A stretch of 64,000 nucleotides of DNA from Siphonodentalium dalli (GCA_032622095.1 CP136061.1:191338369-191402368), one strand, 5' to 3'. Shown: positions 35,631 to 46,628, counted from the stretch's first letter. Program-made: numbers and translations. Notes: generated by a model not told the origin, from the sequence alone.

Positions 35631-36282
35631 CTAGCAGGTGGACCCGACTTCGTCCGGGCTGTTTCCCCTCTGCTTTTCGGCGAATTGCGCGATTTGATCT
35701 TGAATTGTCCATTTTGAAGGTCAAGGTCAGGTGGGGTAACGATTTGACCCGTCCAAAACACTGCCCGGACAAAAGTACCAGACAAAAGTACCCATCGAAA
35801 TCCATCCGGTTTTACCCGATTTGACCTCAAATTGATAATTTTGAAGGTCAAGGTCAGGTCAGGGTCACGACTCGACCCGTCCAAAACACTCAGTGGACAA
35901 AAGTAACCCCACGTATCAAATTTCGTCGAAATCCCATCAAAATTCGCGATTTGACCTTGAATTGACCCAATTTCAAGGTCAAGGTCACGTCGCACGGACA
36001 AACGAATAGGCTTACGACACTCCCCATACGAAAGTATCCCCAGACACTAATTTTCATCGAAATCCCGTGATACTCGGGCGTTCGACCTTGAAATGACCCG
36101 ATTTCAAGGTCAAGGTCACATCGCACGGGCAAATTAACAGGCCCATGCCATTCCACGGCCGAAAGTAACCCCACATACCAAGTTTCATTGAAATCGGTTT
36201 GGTCGTTTTCGAGTCCATTGCGAACACACAGACAGACAGACACACAGACAGACACACAGATCTTCCAAAAATATATAATAGA
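35631..36282 (-). mobile_element. Canonical non-autonomous Helitron 1
   Basis: Read on the minus strand it starts TCTATTATATATTTTTGG and ends CACCTGCTAG, with the hairpin CCCGGACGAAGTCGGG 10-12 bp before the end. On the + strand the left junction is GAAAA|CTAG. CTAG 3' end, TC 5' end, subterminal hairpin and insertion after A are the Helitron hallmarks. The body has diverged 125-150-bp units with AAGGTCAAGGTCA and ACCCGTCCAAAACACT, and an ACAGACAGAC stretch near the 5' end. Confidence 0.8.
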
Positions 36283-36829
36283 CTAGCCGATGAGCCCGAC
36301 GTTGTCCGGGCTATTCAAAAACCAAATTTCAAGTCGATAGCTCTACCCAGCCTGACGTTGTCCGGGCTATTCAAAAACCAAATTTCAAGTTGATAGCTCC
36401 ACCCGTTTCCGAGATCTCGTCTGCGCATGCGCGAAACTGGCATCGCACGGGCTCGGCGACCCGATAAAATTTGTATCCGGGGCAAGATACATTCACATAC
36501 CAAATTTCAAGTCGATAGCTCCACCCGTTTCCGAGATCTCGTCTGCGCCTGCACGAAGCTGGCGTCGCACGGGCTCGGCGACCCGATAAAATTCGTATCC
36601 GGGGCAAGATACATTCACATAGCAAATTTCAAGTCGATAGCTCCACCCGTTTCCGAGATCTGGTCTGCGCATGCGCGAAGCGGGCGCCGCACGGGCTCGC
36701 CAATACGACAACGTCGACCGCCTGGTCAAAAAGTTTCGTCCCGATCGGTAGAGAATCGTAGATTTGTATTAATGACAGACAGACAGACATACAAACATAC
36801 AAACAGAGGTCTTCAAAATATATATGAGA
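36283..36829 (-). mobile_element. Canonical non-autonomous Helitron 2, tandem with Helitron 1
   Basis: + strand left junction AATAGA|CTAGCCGATGAGC, right junction ATATGAGA|TGTTGG. The minus-strand 3' hairpin is GCCCGGACAACGTCGGGC, then TCATCGGCTAG. The body carries three units of about 125 bp with CAAATTTCAAGTCGATAGCT, CCGTTTCCGAGATCTCGTCT and GCACGGGCTCGGCGACCCG. It is flanked by Helitron 1 on one side and by T of element C on the other, as expected from tandem insertion at an A/T junction. Confidence 0.8.
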
Positions 36830-37214
36830 TGTTGGGGTTTTTTCCCCGTCCAAGCCGATATCTCACCCATACTTTTGTCAGAATGAATTTGCCACCGTGA
36901 GGGTTTGCCAGCACCGCCGGTGCAATCTCTTGTTCATAGTGAATGAGTTGGTTAATGTTCTTTTGATTGATGGTCTTTTTAATATATTAGTTCTTTTTTC
37001 TTTATTTTATTGACACGAAAACTATAAATGTTATCAAACAAAACAAAGCATTATTCCCAATTATAGGTAATAAGAACAAAATTAATGTGTTCAACTGTTG
37101 CACTAATTACCACAAAATGGGACAATTTCTTGTGTTGGGATGATAGGAAGGCAGTCAGTCACCAAACAATAACATTTATCCAGAGTTTGGCCTTTTTTTC
37201 ATGAGTTTGGCCCA

Positions 37215-38030
37215 TTTGGCCATTCCGTCGGGAGGACTATAGTTATGACCCTCATCCGTGCGTCCATCTATCAGTCTATCCAAATCTGTATTCTCTCATT
37301 TTCTGGTAATTTTTTTTTAAAGCTTGTCACATATATTAACCAGAATGATAACCTGCGCACCTGCAATTTGAGCTCGGTAAGACTCATTTTGGTGGAGTTA
37401 TTGCCATTTTACGACATAGAATCGTTCATCCTGGGAACGCATCTTTTGTCCGAACCTAAATTCCAGTCAATTTTTAAAAAACTTGTCCCAGATGTCAACC
37501 AGCATGGGAACCTGCGCACCTGCTATTTTGAGTTCAGTCGGAGTTATTTTTGCAGAGTTATTGCAATTTTTCATATAGAAATGTACATCCTGGGATGCAT
37601 CTTTGTCCGAGTCTGTATTCTGTCATTTTCCAGTCAATTTTTTAAAAACTTGGCAAAGATATTAACCATCATTGGAACCTACGATTCTGAATTTGGGTGG
37701 ACCCATTTTGGTGGATTCTTACCATTTTTGCTGATTTGTCTTGATTTTCAGCTCGTTAGCTCAATAACTTTAAGAAATATTGACCGATTTTAACAATGTT
37801 TGGCATAGGAGCTGGTTTTCAAAATATCTTGAACGAGTTCGAAAACCAGATATGTTTGTTTTTTTTATCTACTGCAGTTATGGCCCTTAGTTTGCCAATT
37901 TTTCTTGATTTTCAATATTTTAGATTTATTCTAAACAAAGCCAATCCTTCAGTTAGCCACCATGTCAGGGGACATTGTGGTCGGTCGACCTTTTATTTCA
38001 TTATATGATGCAGTTTGTCCCTCCTTAAAG
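37215..38030. repeat. Satellite units (CAGCATGGGAACCTGCGCAC type), HINE-like body
   Basis: GGGAGGACTATAGTTATGAC and a short GTCC block start the array. Three units of about 175-180 bp follow with TTGCCATTTTACGACATAG, TTTTGTCCGA and AACTTG(T/G)C(C/A)CA. The 182-codon + strand frame across it is read-through of the repeat, not a gene. Confidence 0.6.
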
Positions 38031-38149
38031 GATAAATTGAAACTCCTATATAGGTAACAGAAACTAGTTGAGCTGATTTGGTATGGAGATTTTTTTTACT
38101 AAGAATTTTATATATTATGAATTTGATGTTTCAATTGTGAGGAACATGT

Positions 38150-38310
38150 TATCTCTTAAAGGCCCACTTAATGTTTGAATCCCCAGATGACATTATATAC
38201 AACATATTCTATATTATATACCATTTGAAAGAGAAAATTCAAAATATTGTATTTTCAACTTATCTGGCCGAATAAACTGTAAAGCCACTGGACTATTACT
38301 CTAAATGCTG
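38150..38310. repeat. Interspersed repeat, inverted partner of 28780-28935
   Basis: See landmarks in the partner entry. Starts TTAAAGGCCCACTTAATG; the far end was not identified. Confidence 0.5.
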
Positions 38311-38439
38311 GGTGAATAACTCTAGATATCCTAGTTTTGAATTTTTATGCATTTTAGGTAAATAAAGGGGGAGACCTGTGTGTGAATCTGGGAATCTCTA
38401 TCACTTGGTGGATAGTCCTAGGCCACGGCTCTTCTGGGT

Positions 38440-38750
38440 CCTGGTGGAATAGATATATTATTTTTTTACACTTGGCACAGATATTAAGTACCATGGGAAC
38501 CTGTGCACCTGTCATTATGAGGTCCGTTCGACTTTTTTTTGGTGGAGTTATCCCCCTTTTTCGACTTCGAAAATTTTCTCAAGATGCATAATTTTGTCTG
38601 AGCTTTCATTCCTACATTTTTCAGTCAATGTTTTTGAAACTTGGCACAGATATTTAGTATTATGGGAACCTGCACATCAGCGATTATGAGGTCTGTCCAA
38701 ATTTTCTCAAGATGCATTATTCTGTCCAATCTTATATTCATACATTTTTA
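38440..38750. repeat. Two satellite units (ACTTGGCACAGATATTTAGT type)
   Basis: ACTTGGCACAGATATT, ATGGGAACCTG and CTCAAGATGCATAAT recur at about 180-bp spacing. Related text is at 11640-11700 and 39940-40060. Confidence 0.55.
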
Positions 38751-39310
38751 TGTTTACCCATACCATAGTATGGTAAACATAGTGTCGTTGCCCGGATTGA
38801 CCACTCGTCGTCCGTCTGTCTGTCTGTCTGTTTGTCCGTCTGTCTGTCCGAAGACACTTTACGAGTAATGCGATAACTCAAACATTTTCTATCCAATCGA
38901 AACCATATTTTGTATATGGATTTTTCAATCCAAAATACAGATCGAGTTCGAATTTGGGTTTGATCCGAGATTTTGTTACAGAGTTATGGCCCTTTTTCAA
39001 CTTAGAATTCACGCATTCTGCCATAACTCAAACATTTTTTATCTGATCGGAACCAAATTTTGTATGTGAGTTTCTCGGCCCAAAATACAGATCGAGTTCG
39101 AATATGGGTTTGATCGGATTTTTTTTAATGGAGTTATGGTCCTTTGACATATAATTCACACATACTTCGATAAATCAACCATTTTTCATCTGATAGGAAC
39201 CAAATTTGGTATGTGAGTTTCTCAACTCAAAATACAGAACGAGTTAGAATATGGGTTAGATCCAATTTGTTATACCAGAGATATGGTCCTTTTTCAACTA
39301 AGAATTATCC
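38751..39310. mobile_element. Hairpin/GTCT/satellite element (HINE-like)
   Basis: Hairpin TATGTTTACC..TACCATAGTATGGTAAACATA at 38752-38784, then a (GTCT/GTCC)n block at 38810-38850. Three units of about 135-145 bp carry AACTCAAACATTTT, TTTTGTATGTGAGTTTCTC, CAGATCGAGTTCGAAT and GAGTTATGGTCCTTT. Confidence 0.65.
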
Positions 39311-40500
39311 AATTATAACCCAAGTAACTTACAATTAATGAATACCTGCTTCTCTGTGATAGAGAGATAAAAAGACAATATGGTTTATTGAGAGTTATTT
39401 ATAGCCCTCATATGTTAGCTTTGTATAAGAGACACAGTTAGTGAATTATTGGATAAATTGATTTAGCTATCTTTTTAACCACAACTTATCCATGTGAATT
39501 TATTTAACTAGACCAATGGAGCTCTCTAAGTCCTTGGATGATGGGACTACATTGGATCAAACAGGGCAGAGATAGGTGATTTAACCCCTTTTACCCATAC
39601 CATGTCTTTTCACCTTTTCCATTAAATAAATAATTATATTATTTTGATATCTCACATGGCAATTTGCAACAACATGAATAGAACTGCTTACACTATGATA
39701 GTGGTGACAGGCTCTAGAGTTTAGATGTTATATTAACCCTTCTTTATTGACTCATACATTCCAATAATTTGTGTTATTACTGGTTATTATGTACATTTGT
39801 CATATACTACTTTAGATCATAACAGTACACTCTATAATTCAACATTTAAAGATTATGATTCTGATCATAACAATTTACTATCGCCAAGGGATGGGTTAAA
39901 CATCTGCCGATCGTAATCGGCCTCTCGTTCAGTAAATGTTTTGTAAAACTTGGAACAGATATTTAGTACTGTGGGTACCTGTGCACCTACGATTATGATG
40001 TCTGTCCAACTTTTTTTGTGGAGTTATCCCCTTTTTTATTTAAACATTTTCACAACACTCAAATAAGTATGTCAGTCTGTCCAACTATGTGTGTGTGTGA
40101 CTTACTTATCCAGAGCACAACTTGAGTGCGTAAAACATTTCCGCCACTGGCTGCAATGTGGTCTTATTCCATGCCAACAAATAGTCAATAACACTGACTG
40201 TATAGAAATAATCGGGGACTCAAACATTAAGCATGCCTTTAACATAGTTAGGCTATTGTGAAGGTTCGAGTCATGAATGGAGTGAATATACTGAGGATAT
40301 AGCTTATTTAATGGCTTTTTAATGACATTTTGGCCTTTGGACTTAAAAAAACATGCATTTATTTTGGTATTTTCAACATGATATGGATGAGTGTGAATCA
40401 GAGTATTTCTAGCTTGATGGCTATCTGAACAGTCCGTGACTTTCTTGTTTCTTTGTGCTCTTTGTCTAATAGTAACCTGAATTTATATTGGATGTTGCAG
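39311..40500. other. intronic sequence; one satellite unit
   Basis: A single unit like 38440-38580 lies at 39935-40060. No exon is recognised; the remainder is AT-rich. Confidence 0.4.
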
Positions 40501-40702
40501 CAATCTGTTGGCTGATCATTGCCCTGCTCCAAGAGTAGATCATGGCACAGAACCTACAAGGCTGCTAGTAAGGATATGCAAAGCTAAGATTATATCACAG
40601 ACCCTTGAAGGCAGCGACAAGAAGACACATCTCAAACTTCCCAGCTCTACTCTAAACAACAGGCCAGATTTAAGAGTTCAAAATCATTCTTCTTCCAAAT
40701 AG
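40501..40702 (+). CDS. Probable terminal exon of the SVOP-like transporter
   Basis: The acceptor GGATGTTGCAG|CAATCTGTTGGCTGA gives, after the first donor at 34762, the short tail PQSVG and a TGA at 40513-40515. That is comparable with the few residues after ETKGRALQ in SVOPL. In another frame the same exon is open for about 66 codons to TAG at 40700-40702 (starting NLLADHCPAPRVD and ending LRVQNHSSSK). That frame is reached in phase only from the third repeated donor at 34866. The second donor would give a tail of SICWLIIALLQE. No protein homology is recognised for the long tail; transcript evidence is needed to say whether it is coding or 3' UTR. Confidence 0.5.
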
Positions 40703-40819
40703 TTGAGAAAAGTCCTATTATCAGGGGATAATCTTGAAGAGCAAATATCTGAAGATAGTGATTGGCACTTGTGGCATATGAGAGGCCAAATTCACATTTA
40801 TTAATAATTGCACTGAAGC

Positions 40820-41936
40820 TAGTGTTGAAATGATGTCGACTAGTTGACGACGACTAGGATTTTGGCAATAATCGATTAGCAATATCCTAGTCGACTAATC
40901 ACCATATTTCCCAGAAAGGTATAGATAAAAGTTTCATTGGTAGCAATCATTGATGCATGCAGTAAACTTCCATATTCATCATCGCCCGATTGCGATGGAA
41001 CCCAAAATACGACCACCTGGTCGCTGTTACCGTATTATAAAAACATGTTTCTGATCTAGATATTCAGTCGTCACGCGAGGGATAGCGACTTGTTACAGTA
41101 TGTTGTTTTCCGGAAAAACGGGAAACTTTTGATGTCTCATTGATTGGAACAACCATTGTTCGGCTAAGTCGCAACAGCAAATTCTCTGTAAACATTCTCA
41201 TATTCAAAATGCGGCACCTTTGATCTATACTATTCTAAGTCCGACGTTGCAATAGATATGTTGTTTTGATGACGCTGTGACTCATACGAGATCAAACCAA
41301 TTCCGACGTGACTACGTGTTCACTTCACTCCTGACTGGGCGCTGGTATAGTAATGTATACATTGTGCTGGATTATGCCAATATATCAGTCAGATTTCTAA
41401 TCAAGTCATTGACTCATTGTCATACAACCACACTCCCGTAAAGTAGACCAACGGTTACATCGTATATAGCAGAATAGCTCCCCAAACATTGCGTAAAATG
41501 TTACAGTTTTGATATTATCGGGCGAAAAATAGATTGCGCATGTGCCGGAAGTTAGGAAGCTTGTTGCATCCAGTGGTTTCAAATTCTCTCTATAGTATTT
41601 TATGACCGTCACCTTGTCGGGATCGCTCATGAACATAACTTCAATGCGGACGTTTACACCAATATTATATGATATGGGTTATGTTCATGATACTTACTTG
41701 TCACTATAGGCTGTCAACAGTGATAAATATAATGATAAATATGCATGTTTTAATAAATTTATGATGACAAACAGCTGTGAAATGGGCAGATCATCGATGT
41801 CTCAGAAAATACTTTGATAATCCTGTGTGGGTTTTTGATCGTTCTATATAGAGAGTAATTTTTGACTAGTCGGCTAATAGTTGGCTAAGGGCTGCTGACT
41901 AGTCGACTACGAAATACTCTAGTCATTTCAACACTA
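40820..41936. mobile_element. hAT-type element, TAGTGTTGAAATGA termini
   Basis: 14-bp TIRs TAGTGTTGAAATGA / TCATTTCAACACTA. The flanks ACTGAAGC (40812-40819) and ACTGAAGT (41937-41944) are an 8-bp TSD with one mismatch. Subterminal repeats of GTCGACTAGT / ACTAGTCGAC occur at both ends. 1117 bp, no transposase frame. It lies just downstream of the transporter terminal exon. Confidence 0.8.
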
Positions 41937-42240
41937 ACTGAAGTGCAATTGAATTGTACTAAAGCACAATTGCACCGAAGCGCGATCACTTTGAAGCACA
42001 ATCCAATTGTGCTGAAGCTGATTTAAAAATTGATTGTGTTCACACATTTGAATTGCACTGAAGCATGTAATAGGTAACCCCCTCCAAGTAACATTGAAAT
42101 AACCCAACAAGCTAAGGAATAACACACCAATAGTTTGGTTTTACAATAGGTAACTAGTCATCTGGTAGGGGTGTGAGATAGGAATAATAATTGCCCTGAA
42201 GCATAATTGATTTGTGCTTCACCGCAATTGATTTCAGTGT
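41937..42240. repeat. GAAGCACAATTG short-motif cluster
   Basis: GAAGTGCAATTG, AAAGCACAATTG, GAAGCACAATCC, GAAGCATAATTG and similar words recur around an otherwise plain sequence. The cluster also reaches the left side of the hAT element (TTGCACTGAAGC at 40809), so the hAT inserted into it. Confidence 0.5.
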
Positions 42241-43557
42241 CCATAGCATCTTTCCATGTAACTAAAATGCAACAAGCCACTTATGGTTTGTATAAGACAT
42301 CATGCTCTCATGTTTTGTATAAGACATGCTCTTACATCGCTAGAACTCTTTCCACAAAAGAAATATTCAGACTGACCATGATTGCTCATATGAATTCATC
42401 AATTACTACATCTGGCATCTATAGACTTTTCTACTATTGGAAAAGATGGAAACAGATGACTAATCACACATAATTAGCATGATTTGTGCCTCCGTATTTA
42501 AGGTTTCTACCAGGTTAATATTTTGGGACACTTTTTTGGTGCCTGGAGGAAAAAAACATGCTATATCAGCACAGCGTTATATGATGACTGGATGAAAGAA
42601 TTATAAATTGGATCCTGCACTGTAATATCTACAGATACAGATTTCATTTATAATATTTATATTATTTGTATTATTTAAAGCCACATGGTGGATTGTGATC
42701 CAAAATACACCTAATAATAATGTTATTAATTTTAATTTGTCCCAGAATCAAAATAGGCCGATAAATACCTGAACTATCTTTCTATGTGCATTACATGTCC
42801 CAGAAAGATGCATTGAAGTCATATAAAATACAAGTTTGAACACAAGAAATTCCTAACACCTGTTGCACGAGTTTGTGTATTAAGGGCTGGGAAAATTGTA
42901 AGGACTTGTGAAAACACAGCTGAAGCTGATTGATATATCATATTTATTACATGATCCTACACTTATTCCATTCAATAAACCCATTCTATAAATTGTGATA
43001 ATCAACGTTCTTTGCATAACAGGAAATAGTGCCAGGTGAACTTTGACTTCCCATTTGTCATCTGATTACATTCCGTATACTATTTCTCAAAATACTATTT
43101 CTTCCAATGTTTTTCCAACAAACTCTAATGAATGAAGATTTTAAAAGTTATTTCATTAAATATATGCCAATAAATTGCCAAACAGTCTTTATTTATCTGG
43201 GACTATTTCTTTACGTGGACAAACAATGCATAGTTACGTGAAACGTCATTGCAGGCATTATTGAAGCCGATGTTAGTTTCACGTCCCATTTGTTGATATA
43301 AGTATGTTTTATTGATGTTTTTGATTATGTAATAAATAGAATCTACAACTCGTCCCCAGTTTACAGCAGAAATTACAAAACTCATCCAGTAAATTAGGTC
43401 TGGACCGCACCTATGACGCGAAAACACATGTGATTTTACGAGATTTGAGGCAAATACATACCATAGACTTGCGTTCCAAACACTTAAGTTGCAGTTTTAG
43501 TTGTAGTTTGTTGCTGCATTGGTTTCTATGAGAGTTTTGTATGGCTTTTCAATCATA
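42241..43557. other. intergenic sequence without recognised feature
   Basis: 1.3 kb AT-rich. No domain is recognised in the short frames. Confidence 0.4.
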
Positions 43558-43580
43558 TTTATATATATATATATATATAT
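43558..43580. repeat. AT dinucleotide microsatellite
   Basis: (TA)n tract of about 11 repeats; a second (TA)n of about 8 repeats at 43649-43665 immediately precedes a Helitron. Confidence 0.85.
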
Positions 43581-43665
43581 TCTCCTGGATTGGATATTAG
43601 GCGACACTCTACTAAATAACGTGCATTATGACTTACCCATTATTTAGTATATATATATATATATA

Positions 43666-43877
43666 CTAGCGCGTGACCCGACTTCATCCGGGCTTTGACC
43701 TTGAATTGACCATTTTGAAGGTCACGGTCAGGTCGGAGTCACTATTTGACCCGTCCATAACACTCCCCGGAAAAAATCACCCATAGGTATCAAATTTCGT
43801 CGAAATCCGTCCAGCAGTTTTCCCGGCCATAGCTAACAGACAAACAAACAGACAGAAGTCCCAAAATATATATTAGA
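43666..43877 (-). mobile_element. Canonical short Helitron 3
   Basis: + strand: ATATA|CTAGCGCGTGACCCGAC ... AAATATATATTAGA|TCAA. On the minus strand TC...CTAG with the hairpin CCCGGATGAAGTCGGG just before the 3' end. 212 bp, inserted between A and T. The internal text AATCCGTCCAGCAGTTTTCC also occurs in the decayed fragment downstream. Confidence 0.82.
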
Positions 43878-44262
43878 TCAATTGTGGGTACCCGTTTCAA
43901 GGTGAAGGTCACCTCGGGCGGAAAAACTGACCCGATGAAAATCTCGCCCATTCCCAGTAAGCCCTAAGTACGAACACAGAATCACACAACACGCTCATGT
44001 CTGTATACAGACACAACACGCTCATGTCTGGACACAGCACGCTCTTTATCAACGACACTGCGGATACGAACGCTCTTTAACTATCACGCATTTAACCCCC
44101 ACAATTCCAAGATGGCGGCAGTGGGAATGGAAAATGAGTGCCCGGAGCTTCTCAAAAGCAATGCGACGACACTTCATGTGGGTTTTTACACATAGATAGG
44201 AAGTTTGGTTGAAATCCGTCCGGCAGTTTTCCCGGCCATAGCTAACACATATATATATATAT
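43878..44262. mobile_element. Decayed Helitron-type fragment
   Basis: AGGTGAAGGTCACCTCGGGC, AAATCCGTCCGGCAGTTTTC and CGGCCATAGCTAACACA resemble Helitrons 1 and 3. Includes a two-copy ACACGCTCATGTCTG repeat at 43989-44042. No defined ends. Confidence 0.5.
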
Positions 44263-45386
44263 ATCTCCACTAACTCTTCAACAATAATAGATAATACAAA
44301 ATGAACATTCAAAAATTAACATCGATCACCGACCGACAATCTAGGCTCTCTCAGCCTCGCTGGTTCATAAATGAAAATAAAATAAATGTTTTTATTTCAA
44401 AGGAATGGGCAGTGTTCGCGGTGCGGGAATGTTGTGTAATTATGCACATTCGATGAAACCGTGATACTAATGTCTAGTAAGCAGAAATAATGTTAAAATA
44501 TAGAATGATTTTATACCTATAGTGCCCTAAAGGCTATACCAATCATAAATATCATGCTAATAACATGTTATCTTCAAGATCTATGCTGTGTTATGTAACA
44601 AAATGCCAAATTATGTAACATACATTGGCTTTTGTTTACTTAGAACTGTGCATCTCTAGATGATAGCATCCTATCTACATGATATTTATTATTGGTATAA
44701 GTCCCTATAAAAGCAAAATATGTCTACAATTTAATATTCTGTCTGTTTATGGTGATGTTAAGTTGAGGACGAGAGGTGCCCCTGATGTGGTACAACATTC
44801 ACTATCTACGTTTTAGACATCAAATTCATGTGAGATCCAGAAGTGCTACGATTTGTAGCCATCTGCGTTGGTTAGCACGAAACATTCTGTTGCAAATAAC
44901 ATTGTATTTCGTTTGAAAACCAAAATTTTTAATCCAACGATATTGAATCGAAGCTTCGTGATGATTTCGAATCGAATCAAATACTCGAAGCTTCGCAGGC
45001 CCCTAGTCCAGACCTAATTTACTGGGGTCATAAATTCCACTATAAACTGTGGATTCGTTGTAAATCCTATATATATCTTCTCAAGTGCCATAAGAATACT
45101 TATAATAGGGAAGACATTTGCTGTTGGAGGATGTATGAATATCAGCACTTTATTTACTGCTTTCTTTTTGTTTTCTAATCTGTTATGATATTGTGAAAAA
45201 ATATAGCCAGTTAGAAAGTTTGTTATGGATAAAATTTAATAGTATTATAATTCATCAAAAAAATTAATAGCTTCCATGTAGCACTCCTATAAAATTTAAC
45301 AAGTTAATTAAAAATTTAAATATGCTGTTGTATATGTATGAGTATGTGTCTTATAAGATGGCAGGAATTGAATGGTAACACCTTTA
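44263..45386. other. intergenic sequence; possible hAT right end
   Basis: GAATCGAAGCTTCGTGATG, ACTCGAAGCTTCGCAGG and CCCCTAGTCC at 44940-45008 resemble the right end of the hAT at 7424 (CGCAGGACCCTAGGCC), but no left end or TSD is found. Otherwise nothing recognised. Confidence 0.35.
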
Positions 45387-45641
45387 CAAGCCTTGAAATA
45401 GTGTGCCTGTCATTTGCAGAATGAAGTCCCCAGAGGGTGAATTTAGTGATGCTATCCCCGCATAGCGGGCTAGCATCACCAAATTCACCCTCTGGGGACC
45501 TCATTCTGCTTACACCTCAGCAGAATGAGGTTCCCAGAGGGTGAATTTGGTGATGCTAGCCCACTATGCGGGGTAGCATCACTAAATTCACCCTCTGGGG
45601 ACCTCATTCTGCAAATGACAGACACACTATTTCAAGGCTTG
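45387..45641. mobile_element. Palindromic MITE family P, copy with 8-bp TSD
   Basis: CAAGCCTTGAAATAGTGTG and CACACTATTTCAAGGCTTG are exact terminal repeats. The TSD CACCTTTA is exact at 45379-45386 and 45642-45649. The inside is two successive palindromes each made of CCCCAGAGGGTGAATTTAG and GCATCACCAAATTCACCC, so the element is a palindrome of palindromes. An 8-bp TSD fits hAT-type mobilisation. Confidence 0.82.
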
Positions 45642-45649
45642 CACCTTTA

Positions 45650-46389
45650 TAGACTCATTAGTGTATAATGCACAGAATCTTTTGGCCTTATTCTGTGAAG
45701 CCTTTATCAAGTGAAATGACAATAGATAAAAAAATAAAAACAAGTTAGAAGTCTAGCGCGTTTTGTCATCAGTCTTAAAAACCTGCTACAGAGGCTGGAT
45801 AGTGTACCGGTCTTAATTCTGTTTAATTGGCTAATAACTTTCAGTTCAGCAGTTATCCATTTACTGATGCACAGAAATGTCTGCATTACACCGTAACTCT
45901 GAAATATGGCTCCAGCCAGTACATCTGTATTACCACTTTTCGATTGGTGTCCATTCCCAAAGGATTTGTCCTGTTTCACCAACATAAATCATCCCTGGGC
46001 ATTTCCTGCATGAGATGGCATACACCACACCATTGGACGCACAATTGAAATGTCCCCAAGTCATTAACTTGCCCTACGTTTTAACAATTGATTGAGGATC
46101 GTGGCACTTGTCTGACACCTCAGAATATTCCCCTGTAATACATAATAAATGAATGTTCGAGCAATGAAAATTTAATTTGGTTGGACAAATTGTGTGTAAA
46201 TCATTGTTTAAGGAATAATGTCCATTTTCTGATATTATCATGCTATATAAACACATTTGGGCCAGATCACAAACATATAAATCGCAAAGCGATTGATTAA
46301 AGTTTGTGATCGGCAAAATTGTGTTTATACTGTGTAATCTTATCAGATATGAAGATTATTTCTTTTAATTACCTCCGAGTTTAAAAACA
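45650..46389. other. intergenic sequence without recognised feature
   Basis: Overlapping open frames of 73-92 codons on both strands have no recognised domain. Confidence 0.4.
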
Positions 46390-46393
46390 TTAA

Positions 46394-46628
46394 AGGTACT
46401 CAATCCGATCAGACGCTCCTAAATTACTATTTCTTTGGCTTCGGGGTAAACAATATTTGATTCGAGTTGAGGAAGCCACCCATCAAAGCTCAGAGTGATT
46501 AGATATCGACGTTTGAAATGAGCTGTTTCCATTGTTTGTGGCCCAATCTTTTCGAGGACCATGCACGTGCTAAAGACAGACAAATTGCGGTTGTAAGATG
46601 GATAACTCTAAAATCAAGTGGTTATTAT
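46394..46628. mobile_element. TTAA-type MITE, family AGGTACTCAATCC, one-arm copy 2
   Basis: TTAA|AGGTACTCAATCCGATCAGA to AAATCAAGTGGTTATTATT; same arm as at 31912. Confidence 0.72.

Larger units (their letters stand above)
35045..36932. mobile_element. 174-bp-type satellite element C (HINE-like), invaded by two Helitrons
   Basis: Satellite units with GGTATGGATGTTCACTA at 35236, 35396 and 35532, CAGATATCTCCACCAC blocks, and the right end CAGCACCGCCGGTGCAATC then TCTTG|T at 36932, a hairpin GCACCGCCGGTGC close to the terminus. The left limit is uncertain; it directly abuts the six-donor repeat. Units relate to element B. Two Helitrons separate its last unit. Confidence 0.62.
1779..40515 (+). 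other. SVOP/SVOPL-like transporter gene, 3' half (gene-level entry)
   Basis: Seven exons that join in frame, plus a probable terminal exon, encode residues equivalent to about TM5 to the C-terminus of synaptic vesicle 2-related protein (SVOP/SVOPL), a 12-TM major-facilitator carrier of the SV2/organic-ion transporter group. The exons carry the family marks GWRW, W(I/L)PESxRY, a central loop ending in DLF, LWFMWFSTAFSYYG, D(W/R)xGRKK, a Y(T/P)[14 protein letters not shown] stretch split by an intron, and ETKGR. Vertebrate SVOP sits in synaptic vesicle membranes; its substrate is not settled. Introns are 2.7-10.2 kb and full of transposons. The call between SVOP and SVOPL is left open; the short canonical C-terminus is more like SVOPL. 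The end coordinate is the TGA reached by the simplest splice. Confidence 0.85.

Noticed and set aside
36427-36900. 157-codon + strand open frame
   Set aside because: Lies across Helitron 2 repeats; the repeated peptide simply mirrors the 125-bp DNA unit.
37245-37793. 182-codon + strand open frame
   Set aside because: Reads through satellite units whose period is near a multiple of three; no domain.
44940-45008. Fourth hAT element
   Set aside because: Only a right-end-like motif (CGCAGGCCCCTA) is visible; neither a left end nor a duplicated target was found.
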